Shown here in pieces: positions 1 through 7,363 of a stretch of 27,073 nt of DNA. The stretch's first letter is position 1, and each line of letters opens with the position of its first letter. A model generated the notes under the pieces. The model made no database searches, was not told the DNA's origin, and saw only the letters and a list, made by a program, of their open reading frames with translations. Origin of the DNA: Oscillospiraceae bacterium (GTDB taxonomy: Bacteria > Bacillota_A > Clostridia > Oscillospirales > Oscillospiraceae); the NCBI GenBank assembly GCA_017540945.1, contig JAFYAB010000002.1, positions 1 through 27,073 on the forward strand. Direction: 5' to 3'. Both the position numbers and the translations under genes were made by a program.

Positions 1-1
1 C

Positions 2-1528
2 TCCGCCGCCATGCCCAGCCTGTCCCAGAAGGATATCGCCGAGCTGATGCAGGGCGTCAAGCTGAAGATCAGCGCCGAGGACCTGCGGGACCTCTTCGCC
101 AAGCTGCTGGACGGCTGGCTGGCGGAGGCGGAGCAGGACCCCGGCACGGATCCCACCAGATTGGGCGGGGCTCTGCGGGAATATCTGAGCTCAGATGCCG
201 CCCGGGAGATCCTGGAGACCGGCATCCGCCAGGCCCTGGAGGAGAACGGGGCCGCCGCCGTCACCACCGAGGAGCTGGAGCTGCTGCTGACCCAGATCCT
301 GGCGGGCTATGACGCCTACGCCGCGGAGCGGGATCCCGACGGGGAGGCCCTGCCCCTGGCCTTCCTGGGGGACTATCTCCAGTCGGAGGAGGGGCAGGCG
401 GCTCTGGAGGCCGCCGCCGGGAGCCTGGAGGAGCGGGCCGAGGCCTTCACCCTCTCCCCGGAGCAGATCCGGGAGCTGACCGGCCAGGTCTACGAGGGCT
501 ACGAGGCCTGGGCGGAGGAGACGGGCCAGCCGGGAATCCGGGCCATCGGAGAGTCCTTCACGGGTTATCTCTCCTCCGACGAGGCCGGCGCTCTGCTGGG
601 CGAGGCCGTATCCAAGGCCCTGGACACCTCCGGCCTGGAGCAGCGGGCGGGGAAGCTCTTCTCCCGCTACGCCTCCTCCGTGGGCTCCGCCATCGGCAAG
701 GCCATGGAGTCCGCCATGGGCGGCCTGACGGAGCAGCTCACCCAGGCCGTTTCCGACAATCTTGCCGGTCTGGCGGAGCAGTTCGCAGCCAATCTGAAGG
801 ACGCCTTCCAGCTCGATCCCGAGGCCCTGGCCGAGGCCTTCACCATGAACATGGACCCCGCCGAGCTGCGGGATCTCATGACGGCCCTGATGTCCAAGCA
901 GAGCAACAGCTATTCCGGCAATCTGCGGAAGCTGGGCTACGCCGCGGACGAGGACCCCTCCTCCATCACCATCTATCCCAAGGACTTCAACGGGAAATCC
1001 CGGGTCAAGGAGATCCTGGAGGAATATAACGCCCGGATGGAAAAAGAGGACCCGGACAAGGTCATTACCTACACGGATATCGTGGATACCCTCATGAGCT
1101 CCGTCACCGAGATCGTGGACGCCATCTCCGCGGTGCTGATCGCCTTCGTGGCGGTGTCCCTGGTGGTGAGCTCGGTGATGATCGGCGTCATCACCTATAT
1201 CTCCGTGCTGGAGCGGCGGAAGGAGATCGGCATTCTCCGGGCCATCGGCGCCTCCAAGCGGAACATCTCCCAGGTCTTCAACGCCGAGACCTTCATCATC
1301 GGCGCCCTGGCGGGTCTGCTGGGCGTGGGCATCACCTACGCGCTGCTGGTACCGGCCAACAGGATCATCGCTTCCGTGGCGGACCAGGTCAACATCCGGG
1401 CCTATCTGCCGCCTCTGGCGGCGGCTGTCCTGGTGGCCCTGTCCATCGTCCTGACCCTCCTGGGCGGCCTGATCCCCTCCCGGAAGGCAGCCCGCCAGGA
1501 CCCTGTGGCGGCCCTGCGCTCCGAGTGA
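2..1528 (+). CDS. FtsX/MacB-like ABC transporter permease, C-terminal part (5' end outside window)
   Basis: The reading frame is open to the left edge, and the first ATG (position 11) has no ribosome binding site, so this is the tail of a longer protein. Numbering from that ATG, residues 1-350 are an Ala/Glu/Leu-rich, probably helical, extracytoplasmic region. It holds three related blocks in which a Tyr-Leu-Ser/Gln motif recurs at residues 58, 122 and 186, exactly 64 apart. From about residue 370 an FtsX domain follows: a membrane segment, the loop LERRKEIGILRAIGASKRNI near residue 400, two further membrane segments, and the typical end PSRKAARQDPVAALRSE. Such permeases pair with an ATPase, which should lie upstream; the SufC next door is a different kind of ATPase. 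The substrate cannot be told. Confidence 0.85.
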   Translation, partial: SAAMPSLSQKDIAELMQGVKLKISAEDLRDLFAKLLDGWLAEAEQDPGTDPTRLGGALREYLSSDAAREILETGIRQALEENGAAAVTTEELELLLTQILAGYDAYAAERDPDGEALPLAFLGDYLQSEEGQAALEAAAGSLEERAEAFTLSPEQIRELTGQVYEGYEAWAEETGQPGIRAIGESFTGYLSSDEAGALLGEAVSKALDTSGLEQRAGKLFSRYASSVGSAIGKAMESAMGGLTEQLTQAVSDNLAGLAEQFAANLKDAFQLDPEALAEAFTMNMDPAELRDLMTALMSKQSNSYSGNLRKLGYAADEDPSSITIYPKDFNGKSRVKEILEEYNARMEKEDPDKVITYTDIVDTLMSSVTEIVDAISAVLIAFVAVSLVVSSVMIGVITYISVLERRKEIGILRAIGASKRNISQVFNAETFIIGALAGLLGVGITYALLVPANRIIASVADQVNIRAYLPPLAAAVLVALSIVLTLLGGLIPSRKAARQDPVAALRSE

Positions 1529-1557
1529 GAAAAGCATGCAAACCCTGTTTTTTCCAG

Positions 1558-1604
1558 ATATCTACCCCTTTTTCATCCCAAAAAATGAAAAAAGGGGTAG
1601 ATAT
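1558..1604. promoter_or_regulatory. 19/20-bp near-perfect inverted repeat overlapping the suf promoter -35
   Basis: The left arm (1558-1576) and right arm (1585-1604) are complementary except for one extra A/T in the run, around an 8-nt loop. Each arm carries ATCTACCCC or its complement. The right arm overlaps the presumed -35 (1598-1603) of the sufC promoter, as expected for an operator. It could also act as a terminator hairpin for the permease, but no clean U-tract follows the right arm, so the operator reading is slightly preferred (inference). Confidence 0.5.
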
Positions 1605-1626
1605 TTCATTGTTTATCGGGTATAAT
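1598..1626 (+). promoter_or_regulatory. Sigma-A-type promoter of the sufCB operon
   Basis: A perfect TATAAT lies at 1621-1626. Seventeen bases upstream is TAGATA (1598-1603), a 4/6 match to the -35 consensus. The expected transcript start near 1633 leaves a leader of about 30 nt with GAGG at 1648-1651 ahead of the sufC ATG at 1663. Confidence 0.65.
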
Positions 1627-1662
1627 GCGGAAAGATTAACGCACAGCGAGGATTCTTTTCAC

Positions 1663-2406
1663 ATGCTTGAACTTGAACATCTTTCCTTCCAAGTCAACGA
1701 CGAAGGCCGTGACAGAGGCATCCTTCGGGATGTGACGCTCAGCATCCCCGACCGGGAGCTGGTGGTGGTCACCGGACCCAACGGCGGCGGCAAGTCCACC
1801 CTGGCCCGGCTGATCGCCGGCGTCGAGAGCCCCAGCGCAGGCCGCATCCGCTTCAACGGCACGGACATCACCGAGACCTCCATCACCGAGCGTGCCCGGA
1901 TGGGCATCGCCTTCGCCTTTCAGCAGCCGGTCCGCTTCAAGGGCCTGCGGGTCCTGGACCTGCTCCGCATCGCCGCGGGGCGGCGGCTGGACATCTCCGC
2001 CGCCTGCGAGTACCTGGCGGCGGTGGGCCTCTGCGCCAAGGATTATATCGACCGGGAGGTCAACGCCTCCCTCTCCGGCGGCGAGCTGAAGCGCATCGAG
2101 ATCGCCACGGTGCTGGCCCGGGAGGCCAAGCTCTCCATCTTCGACGAGCCCGAGGCGGGCATCGACCTCTGGAGCTTCCAGAATTTGATCCAGGTCTTTG
2201 AGAGGCTGCGCCGAAATATCCGGGACAGCGCCATCATGATTATCTCCCACCAGGAGCGGATTCTGGCGGTGGCGGACCGGATCATCGTGATCCAGGAGGG
2301 CCGGGTCCTGCGCCAGGGTCCCAGAGACGAGATCCTGCCCACGCTGATCGGCACCGCCTCGGCGGTACCGGCCTGCCGCCAGGCGGAGCAGGGAGGTGCG
2401 CGATGA
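1663..2406 (+). CDS. sufC: SufC-type Fe-S cluster assembly ATPase
   Basis: This 247-residue cytoplasmic ABC ATPase energises a SUF iron-sulfur scaffold. The sequence shows Walker A GPNGGGKST (38-46), a Q-loop FQQP (86-89), the SufC-style signature NASLSGGELKR (134-144), Walker B with IFDEPEAGID (159-168) and the switch His in ISHQ (196). Length and motifs match SufC rather than a transporter ATPase, and no membrane partner follows. The frame is open back to 1525, but the ATG at 1663 gives the family's usual start (MLELEHLSF) and lies downstream of the promoter. The gene overlaps the scaffold gene at 2403 by four bases, so the two should be co-translated. The last 15 residues are poorly conserved. 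Confidence 0.93.
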   Translation: MLELEHLSFQVNDEGRDRGILRDVTLSIPDRELVVVTGPNGGGKSTLARLIAGVESPSAGRIRFNGTDITETSITERARMGIAFAFQQPVRFKGLRVLDLLRIAAGRRLDISAACEYLAAVGLCAKDYIDREVNASLSGGELKRIEIATVLAREAKLSIFDEPEAGIDLWSFQNLIQVFERLRRNIRDSAIMIISHQERILAVADRIIVIQEGRVLRQGPRDEILPTLIGTASAVPACRQAEQGGAR

Positions 2407-3329
2407 AACAGTTTGACGAGATCCAGCTCCGGCTGCTGCGGGAGGTGGCCGATCTTCACGAGGTCCCCGAGGGGGCCTACAACATCCGCTCCAACGCCGC
2501 ATCCGCGGGCCGTCGGAGCACCGCCAACATCGAGATCGTCTCCAAGACCGAGCGCAGCGGCATCGACGTCTATATCAAGCCCGGCACCAGGAACGAGAGC
2601 CTTCACATCCCGGTGATCCTGACGGAAACCGGCCTGAAGGAGACGGTCTACAACGACTTCTACGTGGGCAAGGACGCCGACGTGGTGATCGTGGCGGGCT
2701 GCGGCATCGACAACTGCGGCAACCAGGACGCCCAGCATGACGGCATCCACCGCTTTCGGCTGGAGGAAGGCGCCCATGTCAAATACGTGGAGAAGCACTA
2801 CGGCTCCGGCGAGGGCAAGGGCAAGCGCATCCTGAACCCCGTCACGGAGGTCTGGATGGACGAGGGCAGCTCCATGGAGATGGAGATGGTTCAGATCAAG
2901 GGCGTGGACGACACCGAACGCACCACCCGGGCCGTGCTCCGGGCAGGGGCGAAGCTGGTGGTCCGGGAACGGCTCATGACCCATGAGCAGCAGCGGGCCA
3001 TCTCCGTCTACAGCGTGGAGCTGAACGGGGCCGGGTCCAGCGCCGACGTGGTCTCCCGCTCCGTGGCCCGGGACGACTCCTATCAGAAGTTCGACGCCAA
3101 GATCCTGGGCAACGCCCCCTGCTCCGGCCACACGGAATGCGACTCCATCATCATGGACCGGGGCCGCATCCTGGCGGTGCCGGGTCTGGAGGCCAACTGC
3201 GTGGACGCCGCCCTGGTCCACGAGGCCGCCATCGGCAAGATCGCCGGCGAACAGCTGATCAAGCTCATGACCCTGGGCCTGACGGAGGCAGAAGCCGAGG
3301 AGCAGATCATTAACGGCTTCCTGAAATGA
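2403..3329 (+). CDS. sufB: Minimal SufB/SufD-like Fe-S scaffold protein
   Basis: This is a 308-residue SufB/SufD-fold protein, the partner of the preceding SufC. It is much shorter than classical SufB (about 480 residues) and consists mainly of the beta-helix core and C-terminal SufC-binding helices. Conserved stretches are CGIDNCGNQDAQHDGIH (100-116), CSGHTECDSIIMD (240-252), and the C-terminal block with LVHEAAIGKI (271-280) followed by a helix ending at residue 307. Cys240 sits where the essential SufB cysteine is expected, and His273-Glu274 are in the usual SufB/D context (family knowledge plus inference). There is no sufS, sufU or second sufB/D here. The pair therefore resembles the compact two-gene SUF-like systems described in anaerobes and archaea. 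Whether to call it sufB or sufD is a convention. Confidence 0.88.
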   Translation: MKQFDEIQLRLLREVADLHEVPEGAYNIRSNAASAGRRSTANIEIVSKTERSGIDVYIKPGTRNESLHIPVILTETGLKETVYNDFYVGKDADVVIVAGCGIDNCGNQDAQHDGIHRFRLEEGAHVKYVEKHYGSGEGKGKRILNPVTEVWMDEGSSMEMEMVQIKGVDDTERTTRAVLRAGAKLVVRERLMTHEQQRAISVYSVELNGAGSSADVVSRSVARDDSYQKFDAKILGNAPCSGHTECDSIIMDRGRILAVPGLEANCVDAALVHEAAIGKIAGEQLIKLMTLGLTEAEAEEQIINGFLK

Positions 3330-3352
3330 CTGCAAAAAGAGAGGAAACAGAT

Positions 3353-3922
3353 ATGGATTTGCGAAAAGGCCTTTCGTTGACCGCCTACGGTTTTCTGCTT
3401 CTGCTGGTGGACGTCAACCTGACGCTCTCCGGCAGCACCTTCTGCCTGACCCCGGACTTCGTGGGCTGGATCCTGCTGTTCCTGGCCTGGGAACCCCTGG
3501 GGGATTATACGGCGTCCCACCGAGAGCTGCACCGGATCCCGGCGGTCATGGCGCTGGTCAGCGGCCTGGAATGGGCGGTGAAGCTGTTCAGACCGGAGCT
3601 GTGGAGCAGCGGGCTCAGCGTGCTGAGCAGTCTGGGCGCCCTCGTGACCGCCGCCTACGTGTTCCTGCTCTTCAGCGCCCTGGAGCGCCTGGCTGCGGAC
3701 CATCAGTCTCCGCAGGAGCGGAAGCTTCATACGCTGAAATACCTGGTGATCGGCCTGGAGGCAGCCTTCTGTGTGACGGGCCTTCTGACCCTGGCACTGG
3801 AGCAGCTTGCGCTTTTGGTCCTGATCCTGGGCGTCGCGGCTCTTGTGACGGCCGTTGCCGCGGTGGTGACCCTGTTCCGGCTGCGGCGGGAGCTGCAGGA
3901 CCGGAGTTCCGACCGCCTGTAA
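3353..3922 (+). CDS. Small multi-pass membrane protein of unknown function
   Basis: I do not recognise a named family. The 189-residue protein is strongly hydrophobic, with about five or six membrane segments (roughly residues 7-25, 30-46, 60-75, 85-105, 125-150, 155-180) and a charged C-terminus RLRRELQDRSS. The frame also has an ATG at 3326 overlapping the sufB stop, but the ATG at 3353 is chosen because GAGG (3341-3344) lies eight bases upstream. It sits between the SUF pair and glyS, 23 nt after the scaffold gene, so it is probably on the same transcript. Nothing in it suggests a role in Fe-S assembly. Confidence 0.7.
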   Translation: MDLRKGLSLTAYGFLLLLVDVNLTLSGSTFCLTPDFVGWILLFLAWEPLGDYTASHRELHRIPAVMALVSGLEWAVKLFRPELWSSGLSVLSSLGALVTAAYVFLLFSALERLAADHQSPQERKLHTLKYLVIGLEAAFCVTGLLTLALEQLALLVLILGVAALVTAVAAVVTLFRLRRELQDRSSDRL

Positions 3923-3953
3923 TTGGAAAGAATTTGAAACGGAGGAAAGTTTC

Positions 3954-5357
3954 ATGAACAATACCGAAAAAACCATGGATAAAATCGTTGCCCTGTGCAA
4001 AAACCGGGGCTTTATCTTCGCGGGCTCCGAGATCTACGGCGGCCTGGCCAATACCTGGGACTACGGCCCCCTGGGCGCCCGGCTGAAGAACAACGTCAAG
4101 GACGCCTGGCGCAAGCGCTTCATCCAGGAGCGGCACAATTCCTTCGAGGTGGACGCCGACATCCTCATGAACCCCAGAGTCTGGGAGGCCAGCGGTCACG
4201 TGGGCTCCTTCTCCGACCCGCTGCTGGACTGCAAGGAGTGCAAGATGCGCTTCCGCGCTGACAATCTGATCGACGAGTTCGATCCCGAGGCCCATGCCGA
4301 CGGCATGACCAAGGAGCAGATGTTCGACTACATCAAGGCCCACTCCATTCCCTGCCCCCACTGCGGCAAGCACAACTTCACCGACATCCGCGAGTTCAAC
4401 CTGATGTTCCAGACCTACCGCGGCGTCACCAACGACGCGAAGTCTATCATCTACCTGCGGCCCGAGAACGCCCAGGGCGAGTATGTGAACTACCTGAACG
4501 TCCAGCGGACCATGCGGGCCAAGCTGCCCTTCTCCATCGGACAGATCGGCAAGGCCTTCCGCAACGAGATCACCCCGGGCAACTTCACCTTCCGGACCAT
4601 CGAGTTCGAGCAGATGGAGTTCCAGACCTTCTGCAAGCCCGGCGACGACCTGGAGCTCTACGAGTACTTCAAGAACTACGGCAAGCGCTTCTTCGAGGAC
4701 CTGGGCCTGCCCGCCGAGAACCTGCGCTTCCACGACCACGAGAAGCTGGCCCACTACGCCGCCGCGGCCTGCGACATCGAGTTCCTCTTCCCCACCATCG
4801 GCTGGGGCGAGATCAACGGCACCCACGACCGCACCAACTTCGACCTGAGCCGCCATCAGGAGTACTCCGGCCAGAAGATGGACTACCTGGATCCCTACAC
4901 CGGCGAGCGCTACATCCCCTACATCGTGGAGTCCACCTACGGCCTCGACCGCACCGTCCTGGCCCTGCTCTGTCAGGCCTACGACGAGGAGCTCGTGGAC
5001 GCCGCCAAGAACGATGTCCGTGTGGTCCTCCACCTCAAGCCCTCCATCGCCCCCATCAAGGCCTCCGTCCTGCCCCTGTCCAAGAAGCTGGGCGACAAGG
5101 CCATGGAGATCCGGGACGAGCTGGCCAAGTACTTTATGGTGGACTATGACGACACCGGGTCCATCGGCAAGCGTTACCGCCGGGCTGACGAGATCGGCAC
5201 CCCCTACTGCGTCACCGTGGACTTCGACACCGTGGGCGACCCCGAGAAGGGCGTCGAGCCCGACAACGCCGTCACCATCCGGGACCGCGATACCATGGAG
5301 CAGGTCCGCGTCCCCATCGAGGGCCTGAAGGCCTGGCTGGAAGAGCACCTGGGTTGA
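3954..5357 (+). CDS. glyS: Glycyl-tRNA synthetase, alpha2 type
   Basis: Charges tRNA-Gly with glycine in the cytoplasm. The 467-residue length fits the homodimeric (archaeal/eukaryal-like) class II enzyme found in many Firmicutes, not the alpha2beta2 GlyQ/GlyS form. Features in order: the N-terminal block GSEIYGGLANTWDYGPLG (residues about 22-39); a pair of CxxC motifs (CKECKMRFRADN and CPHCGKHNF) as in the insertion of this family; FRNEITPGNFTFRTIEFEQ, the motif 2 arginine loop with following glutamates; GLDRTVLALL, motif 3; and a C-terminal anticodon-binding domain starting near VVLHLKPSIAPIKA. GGAGG lies eight bases before the ATG at 3954. Only 31 bases separate it from the membrane-protein gene, which leaves no room for a T-box leader. 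Confidence 0.97.
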   Translation: MNNTEKTMDKIVALCKNRGFIFAGSEIYGGLANTWDYGPLGARLKNNVKDAWRKRFIQERHNSFEVDADILMNPRVWEASGHVGSFSDPLLDCKECKMRFRADNLIDEFDPEAHADGMTKEQMFDYIKAHSIPCPHCGKHNFTDIREFNLMFQTYRGVTNDAKSIIYLRPENAQGEYVNYLNVQRTMRAKLPFSIGQIGKAFRNEITPGNFTFRTIEFEQMEFQTFCKPGDDLELYEYFKNYGKRFFEDLGLPAENLRFHDHEKLAHYAAAACDIEFLFPTIGWGEINGTHDRTNFDLSRHQEYSGQKMDYLDPYTGERYIPYIVESTYGLDRTVLALLCQAYDEELVDAAKNDVRVVLHLKPSIAPIKASVLPLSKKLGDKAMEIRDELAKYFMVDYDDTGSIGKRYRRADEIGTPYCVTVDFDTVGDPEKGVEPDNAVTIRDRDTMEQVRVPIEGLKAWLEEHLG

Positions 5358-5365
5358 ATTTCAGG

Positions 5366-5395
5366 TAAGAAGTAATAAGTAATAAGGAATAAGTG
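5366..5395. repeat. Heptamer array (AGTAATA-type units)
   Basis: About four imperfect 7-nt units (AGTAATA, AGTAATA, AGGAATA) begin eight bases after the glyS stop codon. Same 7-nt period as the other arrays in this window but a different unit sequence; no inverted partner arm is seen here. Confidence 0.75.
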
Positions 5396-5406
5396 TTTGC
5401 CCGCCC

Positions 5407-5432
5407 GTAGGGGCCGATGCCCACATCGGCCC
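5407..5432 (+). repeat. GTAG-headed GC palindrome, GGCCGATG family
   Basis: GTAGGGG is followed by GGCCGATG, a short centre and CATCGGCC, a palindrome able to form an 8-bp GC-rich stem. The same core recurs twice at 13864-13928 and at 20524-20580. It lies in the 105-nt gap between glyS and the FolD-like gene. Confidence 0.85.
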
Positions 5433-5462
5433 TTTGCACTCCGCCTGCAGAGGAGGACCGCT

Positions 5463-5843
5463 ATGCTGGAAGAATTGAAAACCCGCGTGGACGCTTTATA
5501 TCTGGAATACGTCTTCCCCGTGCTGGCCACCCTGCGGCTGGGGGAGGACCCCGCCGCCGTCGCCTATGAGACCGAGCTTCTGGCGGCCGCCAAGGCCGCC
5601 GGAGTCCGGGTCCGGCGCTATATCATGCCGGACGACCTGAGCCAGGAGGACGTAGCCGGGCTGATCCGGGAGATCAACCTGGACCCCCTGCTCTCTGCCT
5701 TTCTGCTCCTGGAGCCCCTTCCCGCCCACCTGGACGCGACGGCACTCAAAGCCGCCGTTGCCCCGGAGAAGGCCCTGGAAGCAGGACCTGTCCTGAATCT
5801 CCTGTCCCGCGTCTGCGACGCGGCGGAAAGGAATGCCAAATGA
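5463..5843 (+). CDS. Stand-alone, degenerate FolD N-terminal domain protein
   Basis: The 126 residues align with the N-terminal catalytic domain of FolD (methylene-THF dehydrogenase/cyclohydrolase). VFPVLATLRLGEDPAAVAY (17-35) matches the family block LAxIxVGxDPASxxY, the helix-rich middle matches, and LLLEPLPAHLD (81-91) matches the LVQLPLPxHID block. Normal FolD is about 280 residues; here the NADP-binding Rossmann domain is absent and the frame ends cleanly. In the Y-x-x-x-K motif the catalytic lysine position is leucine (YETEL, 35-39), so the classical reaction is unlikely. GAGGAGG precedes the ATG at 5463. The stop overlaps the lspA start (ATGA), indicating translational coupling. It is either a decayed FolD or a repurposed folate- or protein-binding domain (inference). 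Confidence 0.7.
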   Translation: MLEELKTRVDALYLEYVFPVLATLRLGEDPAAVAYETELLAAAKAAGVRVRRYIMPDDLSQEDVAGLIREINLDPLLSAFLLLEPLPAHLDATALKAAVAPEKALEAGPVLNLLSRVCDAAERNAK

Positions 5844-6340
5844 CAAAGAAACGCGGGCTGCTGCTGGCCCTCTTCATGGCCCTGGCCGTGGCCGCCGACC
5901 AGATCACCAAAGCGCTGGTCCGGGCAAAGCTTCCCTACGGGGCCGCCGCCGGAGACCGGCCCCTGATCCCCGGCGTCATCGGCCTGACCTGGGTGGAGAA
6001 TGAAGGCGCCGCCTGGTCCATGCTCTCGGGCATGCGCTGGCTCTTCCTGGCGCTGGTGGTGGCCTTTTTCGTCGCCGTCGCCGTGCTGATCCGCAAAAAA
6101 TGGATCACGAAGCCGGCCGAGCTCTGGTGCCTGGCCGCCATCGGCGGCGGCGCCCTGGGCAACGGCATCGACCGCGCCCTCCGGGGCACCGTTACCGACA
6201 TGCTCCAGACGCTTTTTATGCGCTTCCCCGTCTTTAACGTGGCCGACTGCTTCATCACCTGCGGCGCGATAGCCCTGATCGTCTATGTGCTGTTTTGGGA
6301 CCGCAAAACCGTGACGGAAGGACCGAAAGATGCAGGATAA
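5840..6340 (+). CDS. lspA: Lipoprotein signal peptidase (signal peptidase II)
   Basis: Membrane aspartyl protease that removes signal peptides from prolipoproteins. The 166-residue protein has four membrane segments and the family motifs: D20-QITK near the first helix, VENEGAAWS (52-60), GGALGNGIDR (103-112), then catalytic Asp120 in VTDM and Asp136 in FNVADCFI. The start overlaps the stop of the FolD-like gene. Its last five codons lie inside a 44-bp perfect palindrome (6324-6367), so both the C-terminal tail and the stop codon come from that element. Both catalytic aspartates are present, so it should be active. Confidence 0.95.
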   Translation: MTKKRGLLLALFMALAVAADQITKALVRAKLPYGAAAGDRPLIPGVIGLTWVENEGAAWSMLSGMRWLFLALVVAFFVAVAVLIRKKWITKPAELWCLAAIGGGALGNGIDRALRGTVTDMLQTLFMRFPVFNVADCFITCGAIALIVYVLFWDRKTVTEGPKDAG

Positions 6341-6367
6341 TTCCGCGGAATTATCCTGCATCTTTCG
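6324..6367. repeat. 44-bp perfect palindrome with no loop
   Basis: Bases 6324-6345 are the exact reverse complement of 6346-6367, centred on CCGCGG; pairing stops at 6323/6368. It spans the end of lspA and lies 17 bases ahead of the rluD start. In RNA it would fold into a 20-bp or longer hairpin; no U-tract follows. It does not match the other repeat families here. Confidence 0.9.
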
Positions 6368-6383
6368 AGATACGGAGGAACGT

Positions 6384-7286
6384 ATGACGATACAAGCAAG
6401 CGAATCCGGTCTCCGTCTGGACGTTTTCCTCGCGGAAAACCTGGAGAATACGTCCCGCTCCGCGGCCCAGAAGCTGCTGGAGGCGGGAGCCGTGACCCTG
6501 GACGGCAAGCCCCTGCGGAAGCAGGACAGGACCGTGGCCGGGGCCGTCTATGAGCTGGTCCTGCCCGAGGTACAGGAGACGGCCATCGAGCCCAGGGATC
6601 TGCCCCTGGACATCGTCTGGGAGGACGCGGACCTGCTGGTGCTGAACAAGCCCAAGGGTCTGGTGGTCCACCCGGCTCCCGGTCACTGGAACGACACCCT
6701 GGTGAACGCCCTGATGTACCACTGCAAGGACAGCCTCTCGGGTATCAACGGGGAGCTGCGGCCCGGCATCGTCCACCGCATCGACAAGGACACCTCGGGC
6801 CTTTTGATCGTGGCGAAAAACGACTTCGCCCACCAGGCCCTGGCGGAGCAGCTCCAGGACCACAGCCTCTCCCGGACCTACGAGGCCGTGGTCAAGGGCG
6901 GCTTCCGGGAGGACGAAGGGACCGTGGACGCCCCCATCGGCCGCCACCACGTGGATCGGAAGAAGATGGCCGTCACCGAGAAGAACAGCCGCCCCGCCGT
7001 GACCCACTGGCGGGTGCTGGAGCGCTTCGGCCAATACACACTGATCGAGTGCCGCCTGGAGACGGGACGGACCCACCAGATCCGGGTCCACATGGCCCAT
7101 ATCCATCACCCCCTGCTGGGGGATACGGTCTACGGCAGCCCGAAGCCCGAGCTGGGCCAGGACAGCCAATGTCTCCATGCCCGGGAGCTGCGCTTCCGCC
7201 ATCCCCGGACCGGCGAAGAGATCACTGTCAGCTGTCCCCGCCCTGCCTGGTTCGAGGCGGTGTTGGAAAAGCTCCGCCATATGTAG
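6384..7286 (+). CDS. rluD: RluD-family 23S rRNA pseudouridine synthase
   Basis: Converts uridines in large-subunit rRNA (or tRNA) to pseudouridine. The 300-residue protein begins with an S4 RNA-binding domain (about 8-65), followed by the catalytic domain with LLVLNKPKGLVVHPAPGH (84-101) and HRIDKDTSGLLIVAKN (131-146), in which Asp134 is the nucleophile, then RLETGRTHQIRVH. The frame also has an ATG at 6330, but it lies inside the palindrome; the ATG at 6384 has GGAGG nearby and gives the standard N-terminus. The stop codon TAG (7284-7286) belongs to a dispersed palindromic repeat, so the element defines the C-terminus. The family is certain; the exact target uridine is not. Confidence 0.93.
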   Translation: MTIQASESGLRLDVFLAENLENTSRSAAQKLLEAGAVTLDGKPLRKQDRTVAGAVYELVLPEVQETAIEPRDLPLDIVWEDADLLVLNKPKGLVVHPAPGHWNDTLVNALMYHCKDSLSGINGELRPGIVHRIDKDTSGLLIVAKNDFAHQALAEQLQDHSLSRTYEAVVKGGFREDEGTVDAPIGRHHVDRKKMAVTEKNSRPAVTHWRVLERFGQYTLIECRLETGRTHQIRVHMAHIHHPLLGDTVYGSPKPELGQDSQCLHARELRFRHPRTGEEITVSCPRPAWFEAVLEKLRHM

Positions 7287-7350
7287 CGCGGGCAATCTGC
7301 CCGCCGTTCCCCGCCCGTAGGGGCGGCCAGTGTGCCGCCCGCCCGAGGCA
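7283..7350 (+). repeat. Composite of two GTAG-headed palindromes (copy 1)
   Basis: Palindrome C (7283-7305, GTAGCGCGGGC...GCCCGCC) is followed by palindrome D (7317-7340, GTAGGGGCGGCC...GCCGCCC) and the tail GCCCGAGGCA (7341-7350). The same order, orientation and tail recur at 23841-23913. The C element contains the rluD stop codon. Confidence 0.9.
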
Positions 7351-7363
7351 GAAACGTCACGTT

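Noticed and set aside
191..1537. A 448-codon minus-strand frame opposite the permease
   Set aside because: Gly/His/Gln-rich composition typical of antisense of GC-rich coding DNA; the plus frame ends in a recognisable FtsX domain.
3923..3953. T-box leader before glyS
   Set aside because: Only 31 bases separate the gene from its neighbour, too short for a T-box; just a ribosome binding site is present.
3672..5348. A 558-codon minus-strand frame opposite glyS
   Set aside because: The plus strand codes for an unmistakable glycyl-tRNA synthetase; the antisense product is low-complexity Gly/Val/Leu/Asp with no motif.
6330..6383. Upstream ATG start for rluD
   Set aside because: It lies inside the 44-bp palindrome and would add residues not found in the family; ATG 6384 has a good ribosome binding site.
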